NCBI RefSeq assembly: GCF_964275005.1
Contig: NC_092695.1
Span: 12,105,697-12,169,696, forward strand
DNA: 64,000 nucleotides
Source: Diadema setosum
Lineage: Eukaryota > Echinodermata > Echinoidea > Diadematoida > Diadematidae
Direction: 5' to 3'
Below, piece by piece: positions 45,310 to 55,126 of this stretch (the stretch's first letter is position 1; the number at the start of each line of letters is the position of its first letter). The position numbers and the translations under genes are program-made. The notes beneath the pieces are model-generated. The model did no database searches, was not told where the DNA came from, and saw nothing but the letters and a program-made list of their open reading frames with translations.

Positions 45310-46386
45310 ATGTCTGAAGCTGGTGAGAAAACCCTAGGTGCAACTAGTGCGCCCCCTGAGGACAAGTTAGACAAGTTTTTGAAAGAGAGTGGTCTGACAA
45401 TAGACCGATTAGAAGAGTTGGTGAAGGACAGCACCAAACCCAGTCCTCCGCAAGTTCCACCCCCTGTAGTTAATAATGGCATGATGGGAGTTAGTGCCCC
45501 AACTGTCCCCAGACTCCCCTGTTTAGGGACATTTTCAGGTAATACCTCAGTGAAGCAAGGGGAAGTTCAATGGGAAACATTCATGGACGTTGCTCTTGAA
45601 ATTATTAGTGTGCCTGGCTTGGTTGAGACAACCAAGAGGAGGGAGATTGTGACCTGCCTTGTGTCCCCTGCCCGAGACTTTACCAAGCAGACCCCTAATG
45701 ATGCCCCCGCCATTGACGTTGTGCAATATCTCAAAGAAATTTTTGGGAAACTGGAAAACACAAATCTCCTGCTCCAAGAATTCATGAGTATGACGCAGAC
45801 GAAGCAAGAGAAACCTTCTGGCTTTTTAAAGTGTCTGCAACTCCATCTGACTAAACTAATCAATGCTGGAGAGATTTCCCAATTAAATGCCCCTAGCAAA
45901 GTTTTGGACCGATTCAGAATGGGATGTGCAGATGAGTACATCTTGTCCGTCACAAAACTTCATAACCAAATTATCCCACCTACCTTGAGCCACTTGATCA
46001 GCATTGTGCACAAGGCAGAGGCGATGCACGCAGCAAAGCTTGTGCAACATGCTGGGAAAGGCAAGTCCCACGCCAGCAGTACAGCATCTTGCACAGCAAC
46101 TCGGCTCGCTGCAGCTAGCAGACAACAAGGCGGCAACCCAACCTGCCCCAAAGAAATCGTCCCTGCAAATAAACCCAAGTCACTACAATCTTCCCGAACA
46201 ATTCAGAGCAAACATCCTAGGATTCGAGTACATTACAGGTGCGGAGAAGTCAGTCATTTCCAGAGGGACTGTAAGAACCATCCAAATGAAAAGCGAAAAG
46301 AAGAAAACTTGAAAATGAGAAATCAAACTGTTGAAACGTGGCATGCCATGAATGGCACAAAATGCCAGGTTTCTCAAAACAAATAA
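45310..46386 (+). CDS. Retrotransposon Gag B (PNMA-like capsid with one zinc knuckle)
   Basis: A full 358-codon frame from ATG (45310). Order: acidic N-terminus (DKLDKFLKESGLTIDRLEEL), Pro-rich linker, capsid with GTFSGNTSVKQGEVQWETFM and later LKEIFGKLENTNLLLQEFMS and PSGFLKCLQLHLTKLI, then a basic C-terminus with a nucleocapsid-like knuckle HYRCGEVSHFQRDC. In that knuckle the first Cys of CCHC is replaced by His. The capsid pattern (W..F...) resembles PNMA/Gypsy Gag. An alternative frame at 46050-46180 looks more Gag-like than the main one, so a compensated pair of frameshifts is possible. Part of the same broken Gypsy element as the protease/RT pieces downstream. Confidence 0.65.
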   Translation: MSEAGEKTLGATSAPPEDKLDKFLKESGLTIDRLEELVKDSTKPSPPQVPPPVVNNGMMGVSAPTVPRLPCLGTFSGNTSVKQGEVQWETFMDVALEIISVPGLVETTKRREIVTCLVSPARDFTKQTPNDAPAIDVVQYLKEIFGKLENTNLLLQEFMSMTQTKQEKPSGFLKCLQLHLTKLINAGEISQLNAPSKVLDRFRMGCADEYILSVTKLHNQIIPPTLSHLISIVHKAEAMHAAKLVQHAGKGKSHASSTASCTATRLAAASRQQGGNPTCPKEIVPANKPKSLQSSRTIQSKHPRIRVHYRCGEVSHFQRDCKNHPNEKRKEENLKMRNQTVETWHAMNGTKCQVSQNK

Positions 46387-46489
46387 AGACCCCTGCCAGA
46401 GGGCTGGACAAAGGTTCTACTAGCAAATGCCCTAAAGGTGTGATCAAAGCAAACCTCCTAAAACAAGCTCTCTCCAGATCCCTTCCAAA

Positions 46490-46918
46490 TTAATTGGCGA
46501 ACCTTGTGAGTCCCCTTGTATGATCGATGATGTAGAGACCTCATGCCTAATTGATAATGGCAGCTTAGTTACTACAATACAGAAATCATTTTTTGATGAA
46601 CATTTGCGTGGCAGGTACCCAATGCACCAAATCAGAGGTTCCCATCGAATATAGGGTGCAAACGGGCAACCAGTAACATATGAGGGATACAAAGCAATTC
46701 CCATCATCCTTCCCAAACAAACAGTAGAGACAGATTTCCCTATTGAAGTGTTGGCAATAATTGTTACATGTCCTACCTTCTGTCCCTCTCCTATCATTAT
46801 TGGTACTAATGTGTTCCATGAACTTGCAAGTCAGTGCAAGGCGCAATTTGGACCAAATTTTTCTGGACAGACTCTCTATACTCACCTACGTCCATTCACG
46901 CTATCAAAAGGCTGTTCA
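46490..46918 (+). pseudogene. Retrotransposon aspartic protease remnant
   Basis: In one frame (from about 46526) there is ETSCLIDNGSLVTTI, with Asp-Asn-Gly in the position of the catalytic Asp-Thr/Ser-Gly, then a TAG stop after RGSHRI, then PSPIIIGTNVFHEL, the second conserved strand. The catalytic-triad change and the stop show decay. It lies between Gag B and the RT of the same element. Confidence 0.55.
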
Positions 46919-47435
46919 TGACTCTAAACTCGGCAACCCCACGTCAGGGGATGTGGGAAAAGTGCATTGTAGGCTCCGGCGCCCTCTGACGGTCAAACCC
47001 GGTCATGTAGTTCGGGTACGTAGCACCGTCCAAAGCACCCTACCCCCTGAAGAGGAGCATGAGATACTCGTGCAAGAGTTTGAAGGCAAGTTGAAGACGC
47101 TCGCCAACTTACACGTAGTCAACTCCATCCACAATGTACAAGGCAAGAAGGCAAAGGTTGTCGCAAACAATACAGCCAAGCCAATTACCTTGTACAATAT
47201 ACAGATCATTGCTGGGGCATACACTGTCATGTGGAGCAGATCACTCAAACAGGTATGTATGAACTTGGAAAGTAGGATGACTGACATTGACTCTTACTCG
47301 ACACCTACATACCAGAATGCTACTTGTTACTTCACTTCCACACCTAGCAAGGAAGTTAATGACGACAATGACAACACCGGTGCTATGACATTGCGTCCAC
47401 GGTCCCCCAAGAAGTGTCTGTTTAAAGCAGATTAG
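46870..47435 (+). pseudogene. Gypsy-type protease/RT linker region
   Basis: Open frame with KVHCRLRRPLTVKPGHVVRV and LVQEFEGKLKTLANLHVVNS. This type of linker, with beta-strands before the reverse transcriptase, is usual in Gypsy elements. No catalytic motifs. It ends at TAG 47433-47435 just before the RT frame. Confidence 0.45.
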
Positions 47436-47491
47436 ACAAGCTTGAGGGACTGTTTGCGAAAGATGACTTAGACTACAGATGTGCTAAGCGC

Positions 47492-48363
47492 ATGGAGCAC
47501 AGCATTAAATTGTCTGATAAGACTCCATGGAATGCCCGCGCGTGCCCCATCCCTCAAAGCATGCATAAAGAGGCCAGACAACTCTTCCGAGAGCTCTTCG
47601 ATGCCAAGTTGACCAGGCCCTCAGAGAGTGCATACAGCTCACCGGTATGCTTGGTACGCAGAAAGTCTGGAAAGCTTAGGATGACGGTACTGTAGTAGCA
47701 AATTGGGTACCTTCTGGAGTTAGTATAATGAACACCCCTAGATAGTATAGTGGTTTAGCCCAGGCGGGGATTATGCAAATTGGGGGTCTGTCGTCCTGCA
47801 TCCTGATTGGCCGCCCAAGGACTGTGGCTGGACGAAGGATTGTGCACCGAACGACTCTCTGGTGTTCTGGTGCTAAATCGGTCAGCATCCGTCTGTACAG
47901 CAACGCACGACCCTCGGATATTTGAGGTGAGCGAAGCTGGTAATGTAAAGTAACAGTAGAGTAAGTTTTGTAGTCGTAGTTCGTACGTAAGTTAGCGTAT
48001 TTTAGGTAATTTAGTGTGCTAGCGCTGTTGCCGCCGCTCAGCCAAGCATTAGCGTGCAGCGCTAGTGTTATTGTAGTAGTGTACTCTTCACCTGGGGTAG
48101 GGTACATAATTACAACAGTACACTATCGACAACCTTATAGGCGAGTCATTCCTGATGCGTATTAGCGTACCTAAGATAGAAGACTTATTCAATGGTCTGC
48201 ATGGCTCTAGATTCTTCACGGTGGTGGACCTGAAAGGTGCATTTTTCCAGGTCCCCCTCAATGAAGAAGATAGGAAGTACAGTGCATTTAACACTCCATT
48301 TGGCCTCTTTGAGTTCATGCGCATGCCACAGGGATTGAAACGTACATTGATTTCTGTGTATTA
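47492..48363 (+). pseudogene. Gypsy-type reverse transcriptase, split by a solo LTR and truncated
   Basis: The first part (47492-47690) reads TRPSESAYSSPVCLVRRKSG, the 'S.w.sPv.lv.KK.G' block of Gypsy RT. The second part (48118-48363) resumes with HYRQ and PKIEDLFNGLHGSRFFTVVD, then LKGAFFQVPLN (first catalytic Asp in VVDLKGAF) and FEFMRMPQGL. Between them is a 427-bp insertion. After MPQGL the frame dies at 48363; the YxDD box, RNase H and integrase are missing. A second frame loss occurs at 48150. Inactive. Confidence 0.72.
47691..48117 (+). mobile_element. Solo LTR (427 bp) nested in the reverse transcriptase
   Basis: The insert begins TGTAGTAGCAAATT and ends ATAATTACAACA (TG...CA with short inverted ends), and GTAC is duplicated on both sides (47687-47690 and 48118-48121). 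Removing the insert and one GTAC restores the continuity of the RT frame. A 4-bp duplication and TG/CA ends are usual for LTRs of Ty3/Gypsy or related retrotransposons. No internal coding part remains, as after LTR-LTR recombination. Confidence 0.82.
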
Positions 48364-49086
48364 ATTAGCCATTAATTAGTCATTTTAAAGAAAAACAAAA
48401 GGATTTTTAGACTAAAATTTCTTTCATTGTGTAGGAAATATAAGGTCAAATTTTAAAAAAAAAAAGTTTAGTGTCCCCTCCATCATCCTTTTTTGGATGA
48501 TTCAAAAATGTCTTATTGAAATTTTCATTAAATTATTTTTGAAACTATCTCAACAGATAGACCTGATTCTACAGTCTTTAAAACTGCATACATTTCAAGA
48601 GAGTTTAGGGTATACTAGAGGGGTACATGTGTATAACATGCAAAACAAGAGAATAAAAAGGGCTTCCTCCACGTTTTCATTTTATTCTTTGCTGCACATA
48701 TAAATCCAATAATGTAGTTAAACATTGGAACTTTGAGTCTTTTTCCAATATCAAATTGAGAATAAAAAGGCCCTCATCCTCAGATTTTTTTTTTTCAAAA
48801 TCGGGATGCTAAACATTTTTTTTTTTTTTACTTAGGCTAATACTTATAACATATATGAAATTTTTTTTTTGGATAATTTTTACTCTGCTCCCGAAATTGA
48901 ACCACCTCAATGACACGCCAGCAAATAATTGCAAAATCAATCATAAAGAAGTACATTATTCAGTAAAGAGAAATAATTTCAGATGCAACTAAAATCTCAT
49001 AAATTTACCAATTTGTTATATGAAATTTTGTATCTTTTCAGATGGATATTGATCATTTGAAAGAACCGATTTAAGTAAAACTTCCA
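48364..49086 (+). other. Non-coding spacer, AT-rich
   Basis: Contains poly-T/poly-A tracts at about 48455-48467, 48787-48796, 48818-48829 and 48860-48870. No frame with coding character. Confidence 0.5.
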
Positions 49087-49741
49087 GTAGCAGAAATTGC
49101 AAGGATACTCAGAGTATCACGACCAACCATCTATGAGATTATGACTAAACATGGAATCGTATATGAGAAATACACAAAAATATCGGATCATGATCTGCAA
49201 CGAGCAATTACGGTCATTAGAGACAACCATAGTGAAAGTGGGGAGGCGATGGTTATGGGACACCTTCGTCATCACGGTATTCATGTGTAGAGGTACTGCA
49301 TTAGAAAACATTTTGAAAGAAGTTGATGCTGAGGTTATTGAAAGGAGGAGATCTAGAACCCATTCCATTAAACGCAGAGTCTATGGTGTGCCCTGCCCTC
49401 ATTATCTATGGCATATGGATGGCAATCACAAACTCATCAAATGGAAACTTGTGACACATGGAGGGGTTGATGGTTACACAAGGATGATTACCTTCTTAAA
49501 AGTAAGTGACAACAACAGAGCATCAACTGTTTATGATCAATTTCTCAAAGCTATCGAAGAATTTCAGTGTCCTTTGGGAATGAGGACAGACCATGGTGGT
49601 CCCCATTCCGTTCTGGTTGGCAGTTCAGCGCGTAATGAGCGCATTGAGAGACTGTGGAGGGATGTCAATGATACGGTAACCCAGAAGTACAAGGACCTCT
49701 TCCAAAACATGACAAAACTAGTCCCGCCATTATTTCTATAA
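49087..49741 (+). pseudogene. rve-type integrase/transposase with N-terminal helix-turn-helix, broken
   Basis: From 49087: VAEIARILRVSRPTIYEIMT, a resolvase-like helix-turn-helix, then SDHDLQRAITVIRDNHSESG and a TAG at 49288-49290. In another frame from about 49316 the core follows: YLWHMDGNHKLIKWKLVTHG (first Asp), VDGYTRMITFLKVSDNNRAS, MRTDHGGPHS (second Asp) and NERIERLWRDV (Glu). All three D,D,E residues are visible, but roughly 20 residues between the second Asp and the Glu are missing. This integrase-core family with the IERLWRD box is common in fish and marine invertebrates and is not the integrase of the Gypsy element upstream. Confidence 0.7.
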
Positions 49742-50159
49742 CAACCGAAGTTTGGCCAAATTAAAAACCTCTCTTTGACAAGAAGACTTCACCCCCATTT
49801 ACTCATTCACCCATACATAAATATTACAACCGTGTAACCAATGTGTATCATTCAATGTATGAAGAGAATTGTATCACTGAAAAAGGATTTGCAATCTGAA
49901 GCTCGAAGAGAGGAGATCACACCCAAACACCTCTCGAATAAAATGCTCTTCAAATTAAACTCAACTGTGTCGCAAGTCAGTCATTAAACGTGTACCTCTC
50001 AAAATTAAATCTATCCCAGCACAACAGTATGTATCCTCTAAACTCATTCACAAAAAAAAAAAAAAAGCAGATGCAAAACAGTAAAAGAGCTGGTCTGCAA
50101 CTACATAAAGGCAGTTGTTGCTACCATCCTGCCTATCTATCTGTTGACTCGATTGCGAC

Positions 50160-50307
50160 CACTACCTACGTGTCCGAAGACAAAACACAAACAGTGCTAC
50201 AGCTCCATGACAACAGGCTCGACAATGTTGAACAATATTCCAGACGGGATAACATAGTTCTCCGTAGACAACATGAAAAGGATGGTGAATCTACTGTCTT
50301 TCGATGA
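50160..50307 (+). pseudogene. LINE ORF1-like coiled-coil trace
   Basis: The sequence HDNRLDNVEQYSRRDNIVL corresponds to the 'lE.ysRR.nl.i.Gi' boundary between coiled coil and RRM in ORF1 proteins of L1/CR1-like LINEs. Only this motif is left. An A-run (50049-50064) lies 100 bp upstream. Confidence 0.4.
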
Positions 50308-50324
50308 GTTTTGCATCCTCCAGA

Positions 50325-51120
50325 TTGATTCGCATGAAAAAGCAGATGCCATTTTAACAGCCACTGACGAGATCAATAATCAGCTACAACAGAAAAAGAG
50401 CCTGCTTTATCAAAGGAGAGGGAGAGCAGCTGTCAGGCACTCCTGAGAGCTGCGGACAAGCTCTTCAACAACCCAGCTAAGGGAGATCTCATTGCTCTTC
50501 ACTATAATTTCACAGACAGGGGTTTGCCTTCTTCGCTCCCACAATGGGTTGGCAACAGATTTAACATCCTTTTTTAAAACACAACCATCCTGCTGCTTAT
50601 TGGAGATGCTGTACTTGAATACTTCACTGAAGTGCAAAGACCATAAAAGGACCTCCAAATAGGTGAAATTGAGAGAGAAGGTGAAGAGACGGGTACGAGA
50701 AAAGCAGCAGAAGCTAACAGAAAGTCAAAGAAAGCCAGCGACAAAGTAGAAGAACTTATGGAGTGTATCTTGCAAGATGGAATAATGGTACATAAGGATA
50801 AGTGTGAAATGCTTGTTCTTGTTATATCCAAGACAAAAGGTATTGCAACACTGAAAGCACAGATACAGTTTAGGACCAAAATTCTTGGTCAGGACATTGG
50901 GAAGCATACCTTGAGTAGGTGCTCTCTTCAGGACTGAAAGGACATTCTCCTCAGTTCTCCAGAACCAACTGAGATGGAATTCATAAGAGATATTGCAAAT
51001 CCAGGACAAATAATTCATCGACGATTCACAGACAAGTGGGAGGAAGGTGGGAAGGAGCAGTGGTATAGTGGAGCTGTGGAGAACTTGAGACGGGGAGTTG
51101 GAAATCTCTTAAGAGAGTAG
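50325..51120 (+). pseudogene. Repeat-borne protein of unknown function (DK-CE-LV family), with stops
   Basis: Several frames in order: DSHEKADAILTATDEINNQL; after a frameshift at about 50440, LRAADKLFNNPAKGDLIALH and QWVGNRFNILF then TAA; then one frame from 50647 to 51120 with a single TGA (50935). It contains DKVEELMECILQDGIMVHKDKC and LKAQIQFRTKILGQDIGKHT. After the TGA comes IIHRRFTDKWEE...EQWYSGAVENL, similar in form to a Tudor/chromo-type fold (inference). I know similar sequences as a multi-copy uncharacterised family in invertebrates and fish. Decayed. Confidence 0.5.
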
Positions 51121-51999
51121 CAAGGAACATTTTTTCATGACACTTGCTGAATTTTTTACTGACATTCACTTAGGTGACATGTGTTTACTTTTCCATAATA
51201 CAGGATGTCCTACACAGTATTTCTGTATGACAGAAGGAACATTTGTCAAGACTACACATAAATGAAATGCTTTGGCATTATTTGTTGATATTACAGCCTA
51301 AAAAAATCGACTCTGGTTACATGTCGTTTTTGTAAGCTACATTGTACAGGTTTGATCAGTTCATCATACGTACATGGTTCAGATTATACAGAGGATAGTA
51401 TGCTTTAAAACAGTTGACAGGCAACCGCATCAATAAATGTACGGCACATTTTGCAGGTGACTTCTATGTACAATGTCTATACCTTAGAGTATTTCTCACA
51501 GCAAGTTTTATGAATTTCTTCTTTTTTTTTTTTGGGGGGGGGGGGGGGGCTTCAAGATTTGATTCATTACAATATTGACCAATCTATGCAGTATTTATCA
51601 AAAGCAAAGTGAGAATAAAAATCATGATCAAGTGTTGACTACAACACCCCCTTCATAAAATTGGGCAAGCGAGGACATGTAAGACTGGCATTCACTGCCA
51701 TGATAAAACTAGTCCACTACGAAAACAATTCTTGTCAAATTTCAGCTCTATCTGAGAGTTGTTTCCATAGCTGCAAACACAGACACTCAATAAAGCGTAC
51801 TTTGCATGTAACCTTTGGTTGCATGCATGTAGACAAACTCAATTGGGGGCAAACTTCCACTCATTCTTAAAATCAGTGGGGACTTGGGATGACTGTCTCA
51901 CCTGCATATAAAGAAGAAAGAGGACAAATGTGTGATAAGACAATGTTTTCAATAGTGCTACATTTGCAATGAGATTTGATCATGCACAGGTATTGTATG
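51121..51999 (+). other. Non-coding spacer
   Basis: No coding frame. A poly-T/poly-G tract (about 51522-51549) is present. It leads into the first P-element-like copy at 52000. Confidence 0.5.
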
Positions 52000-52871
52000 T
52001 TTACAATGGGCAGGAACACTCTATCCGAGTCTGAGATTTCTTTTGATTTGGACTTTTATAGGGGTAAAATGATGTTATTCATTCAGCATTTATCAGAAGG
52101 TGAATCCAATTAAAAATTCAGAATATCCTCCCTTAGGAAACAAAACATGAACACTATACCTGTAAGAGTTTATGTCAACAATGAAGTCATTAAATGTGCA
52201 TGCTCCTCCCCCACATTGACAGCAATCAAACTTGAAAGAGTCACTGGAGAGAGTCAAATTTACGCTGGCAATCCTGACTTTGTGGAGTTTCTATCTGTAA
52301 AAGAAGCCACACCCTCCATAATGGACAAAACTACCACAGAAACAACAATATGTCATGAGCACTGCAAATTGATCACTGACAATAAAGACAAGTGCAGTAT
52401 TTGTCCAGTAGGTAGAGGAGATTTTGTATCGTGGAAGGGGAAAACAAGTCAAGGACCAGGACAGAACATCACTGAGCTCAACAACAAAGCTAAGTTATCT
52501 TGACAAGGATGAACTTAAGATGCTTGCAAGACGACTGCATCATGAAAAAGAGAAAACTGAGAGAAAAACTTCACTCCCTTCAGAAACATGTTGAATTATT
52601 CTTTAAGGAGAAAAGTACATGTATGACGGATCCAGCAAGTGAAGCTTCGGTTGAGGGCTCACTGCCGAATTGCCAACAGGAGCTAGACAATCTCCTATCA
52701 CCAAAATCAGCTGGTTGATAACTCTGGGAGTAACAGAAGAAAGCAATGAAGATGAAAGATACGAGAGGGATGAGATGGAGTCTAAAAATTTTGAAATGGT
52801 GCATAGCCATATACCACAAATCACCTGCTGCATACAACTTGATAAAGGAAAGTGGAATGTTGGTTCTACCA
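52000..52871 (+). mobile_element. P-element/THAP9-like remnant, copy 1 (direct repeat)
   Basis: The sequence from 'ttacaatgggcagg' to 'gttggttctacca' recurs at 58834-59715 with about 97% identity by eye and the same orientation. The open frame 52147-52503 contains CHEHCKLITDNKDKCSICPV, a Cys/His cluster like that between the DNA-binding and coiled-coil regions of P-element-type transposases, then (frameshifted) DELKMLARRLHHEKEKTERK. Copy 1 ends abruptly within the block that in copy 2 continues into the catalytic region. Copy 2 has small insertions (an extra G near 59003, 9 bp near 59154) and more downstream sequence. Confidence 0.7.
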
Positions 52872-53008
52872 TGGAGCTACTAACAGAGATGGAGTAACAA
52901 CGGTTGGGGTTCTTTTGAAGTGATGTTCGAAGCCGACTCGTAAAAAGTAATCCTCGCTAAGCCCCCGTGAGCGAGAGCGATGACAGATGAGACAGTGCGT
53001 ACGCACAA

Positions 53009-53016
53009 TGACGTCA
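53009..53016 (+). promoter_or_regulatory. CRE-type palindrome TGACGTCA upstream of the PHD gene
   Basis: A perfect TGACGTCA (cAMP response element, bound by CREB/ATF bZIP proteins) lies 232 bp before the ATG at 53248, in a CG-richer patch (gtgcgtacgcac, cgcagcgcg). Position and context suit a proximal promoter. Transcription start unknown. Confidence 0.35.
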
Positions 53017-53247
53017 TCCGCAGCGCGTTCACAAACTGGTTCTTACATAGAACCTCTTTGTTCTTATTACAGTCTCGTGATCGTGCGTACACACCAATTC
53101 CTCATGCACACATCACCATCACCCCGAGCGTGTCGATATCTCGTATACCCTTACAGCGTGTGTTAGCATTACCCATTACTTACGTTATTTTACATCACTC
53201 GGCTTTCGTCTTTCATACGCGCACTTTTATACGATTATCGATCTATC

Positions 53248-53479
53248 ATGGATGATTTTACGGATTTTGAGGTTGCAGATGATGGTGGTGGGAATGTCGT
53301 TTGTTTTTGCGACAGTCTTTCAACTGAGGATGTTGTTCAGTGCAGGGCGGAATCTTGTCCAACTGAGTGGTACCACAAATCCTGTGTTGGGCTTGACACC
53401 GGCGAAGGCCAAACTGACGCCGATTTCAGCGAATGGGTCTGCCCACTTTGCGATACATGTGCCACGAACGTCATTGACG
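53248..53479 (+). CDS. PHD-finger gene, exon 1
   Basis: ATG at 53248 after a CG-rich leader; 77 codons and a phase 1 donor GACG/GTAAGG. After an acidic start (MDDFTDFEVADDGGGNVVC) comes a PHD finger: CFC, QCRAESC, WYHKSC, WVCPLC give the C4-H-C3 ligand set in order, with Trp two residues before the His as in histone-tail readers. Such fingers typically bind the histone H3 tail; whether this one reads methylated Lys4 is unknown. It joins exons at 54222 and 55127 in phase. Function of the whole gene is not known to me. Confidence 0.75.
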
Positions 53480-54221
53480 GTAAGGATCATGGGCTAAATT
53501 ATTAACAATTTTCACACCTCCATGCCTCTGTATCCACATTACCTCTCAGGGGACCTTCTTTTTTAAATGGTGGCTGGTAGATGTACCGTTTATTTTAGGT
53601 AGGCGAGGACTAATGAGGCCTGAGAGGAGACCAGGGCCGGGCCAGACGAAGGATATAAAAAACGTGACGCGAGGCTGCTTGCAAGTACAAGGCTCACGGC
53701 GGCGACGACGCGAGCTAGCTAGCAATGTCAATGGCAATTAATGCTTGATGATATTTTATGAATTTTTAGTGATGAGGACTTGACTTGTATGTAATGCGAT
53801 ATAATGTTGATGTAGAACATTTCTTGATAGAGTTATATTTGTTGCAATTGTGAAATATATTGTAACGTAGGAATTAAGCTAGTATTAATTTCATTTCTTG
53901 TACAGAAAGAAAAATAATATATTACATGTAATCGTGATCTAAGTTGCTTTGTGTTGCCTACAATTTTTAGTACAAATGTTGTAATGACAATGTCACATAT
54001 GAGTAAGAAATTAATTATTTTTTATTTTATTCTTGATTTCATTTATACTAAGTTACTATAGTATACAGTGCAGTGTAAATCAATGATCCACCACATGCCA
54101 CATGTTTATTTTCCCACACTGATATGATTGTAGAAGCAGAATCGTACCATGGAAAAGTAGCTCCATGATAATTTATAGTGTAACTGTAAATAATAAATTG
54201 TTGTATTTTCATTTTCCTCAG
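53480..54221 (+). other. Intron 1 of the PHD-finger gene
   Basis: GTAAGG...TTCCTCAG, AT-rich. No repeat with clear ends. The first 250 bp keep a CG-rich patch (gcggcgacgacgcgagc near 53698-53714). Confidence 0.65.
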
Positions 54222-54392
54222 AGCATCATGACCCTGCCGGAAGCAATGTGGTTCCTGTACATCACCCACAGACGTCAAGTGCTCAGAAGAGCACGCAGCT
54301 GCCCGCCCAAAAAACCACAACCAAACGCCCCAGTCATGCCAGTTCCTCCAGTTCGGACAAATGTAACCCATCTGGCAAGAAGAAAATGAGAG
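54222..54392 (+). CDS. PHD-finger gene, exon 2: basic Ser/Thr/Pro-rich linker
   Basis: 171 bp, phase 1 to phase 1 (CTCAG/AGCATC; AGAG/GTGAGT). It codes about 57 residues rich in Ser, Thr, Lys, Pro and His (TTTKRPSHASSSSSDKC, then SGKKKMR). Probably a disordered linker with a nuclear-localisation-like KKKMR. The phase match on both sides supports it. Confidence 0.68.
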
Positions 54393-55126
54393 GTGAGTTG
54401 GAACTTAACTCTACCATTACTATTAGTATACCACATTTGTACATGTATAAAATTTACAGCTGTAACATTGTTGCACATAGATCTAACTCACAAAGTATGT
54501 AAATTTAACAGATTGATTATAACAAAAAGAATAACTTGTTTTGAGATGTAGGCCTTTTCATTGTGTTGCTATTGTGTTTGTTTTTTTTTCAGAATTCATT
54601 AAATTTATCTCTTAGCAACTGAAGGTTCTGTACATTATGGTGTATGGTTGACTGGAAGGTACTGTACAGCACTTGCCACTGCTGCCGTCATTTTGACAAT
54701 GATCTAAATATCACTGCATGGTTACGTATTTTGTCTGTTTATAAGTTATGATTATTTTTGTTTATTATAAGTTATGTTTATTTGAGAGCCTAAAAGTTTA
54801 CCAAGAGAATGGTGTGTCGCAGCATTTAGGTAATTCTGACAGACATTTTAACCTTTTTCTAATTACATAATTATATCTACATTGTATATGAAAAAAAATG
54901 GCAAAGCATAAAACAAATGAGCAGTTTTGGGCATTTTAGGGAGTAATAAGACGGGCGGTTTCAGGCATTTCAGTGACCAATCATAGGTTTAATAGGAGAT
55001 GGATTTTTGTTCCTCTTAGTTGCTAATCATGATCAGTAATTTGCTTGAAGTGGGAGTATTGCGGTCACTATAAAACAAAATAGGAGCTGACAAACCATTT
55101 CTTGTTTATGTGATTTTATATTACAG
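54393..55126 (+). other. Intron 2 of the PHD-finger gene
   Basis: GTGAGT...TATTACAG; AT-rich, with no coding frame or repeat with clear ends. Confidence 0.6.

Noticed and set aside
52500..52900. Short open frames in copy 1 of the P-element-like remnant (and at 59344-59735 in copy 2)
   Set aside because: They are out-of-frame readings of the same decayed transposase; the Lys/Glu block lies in another frame.
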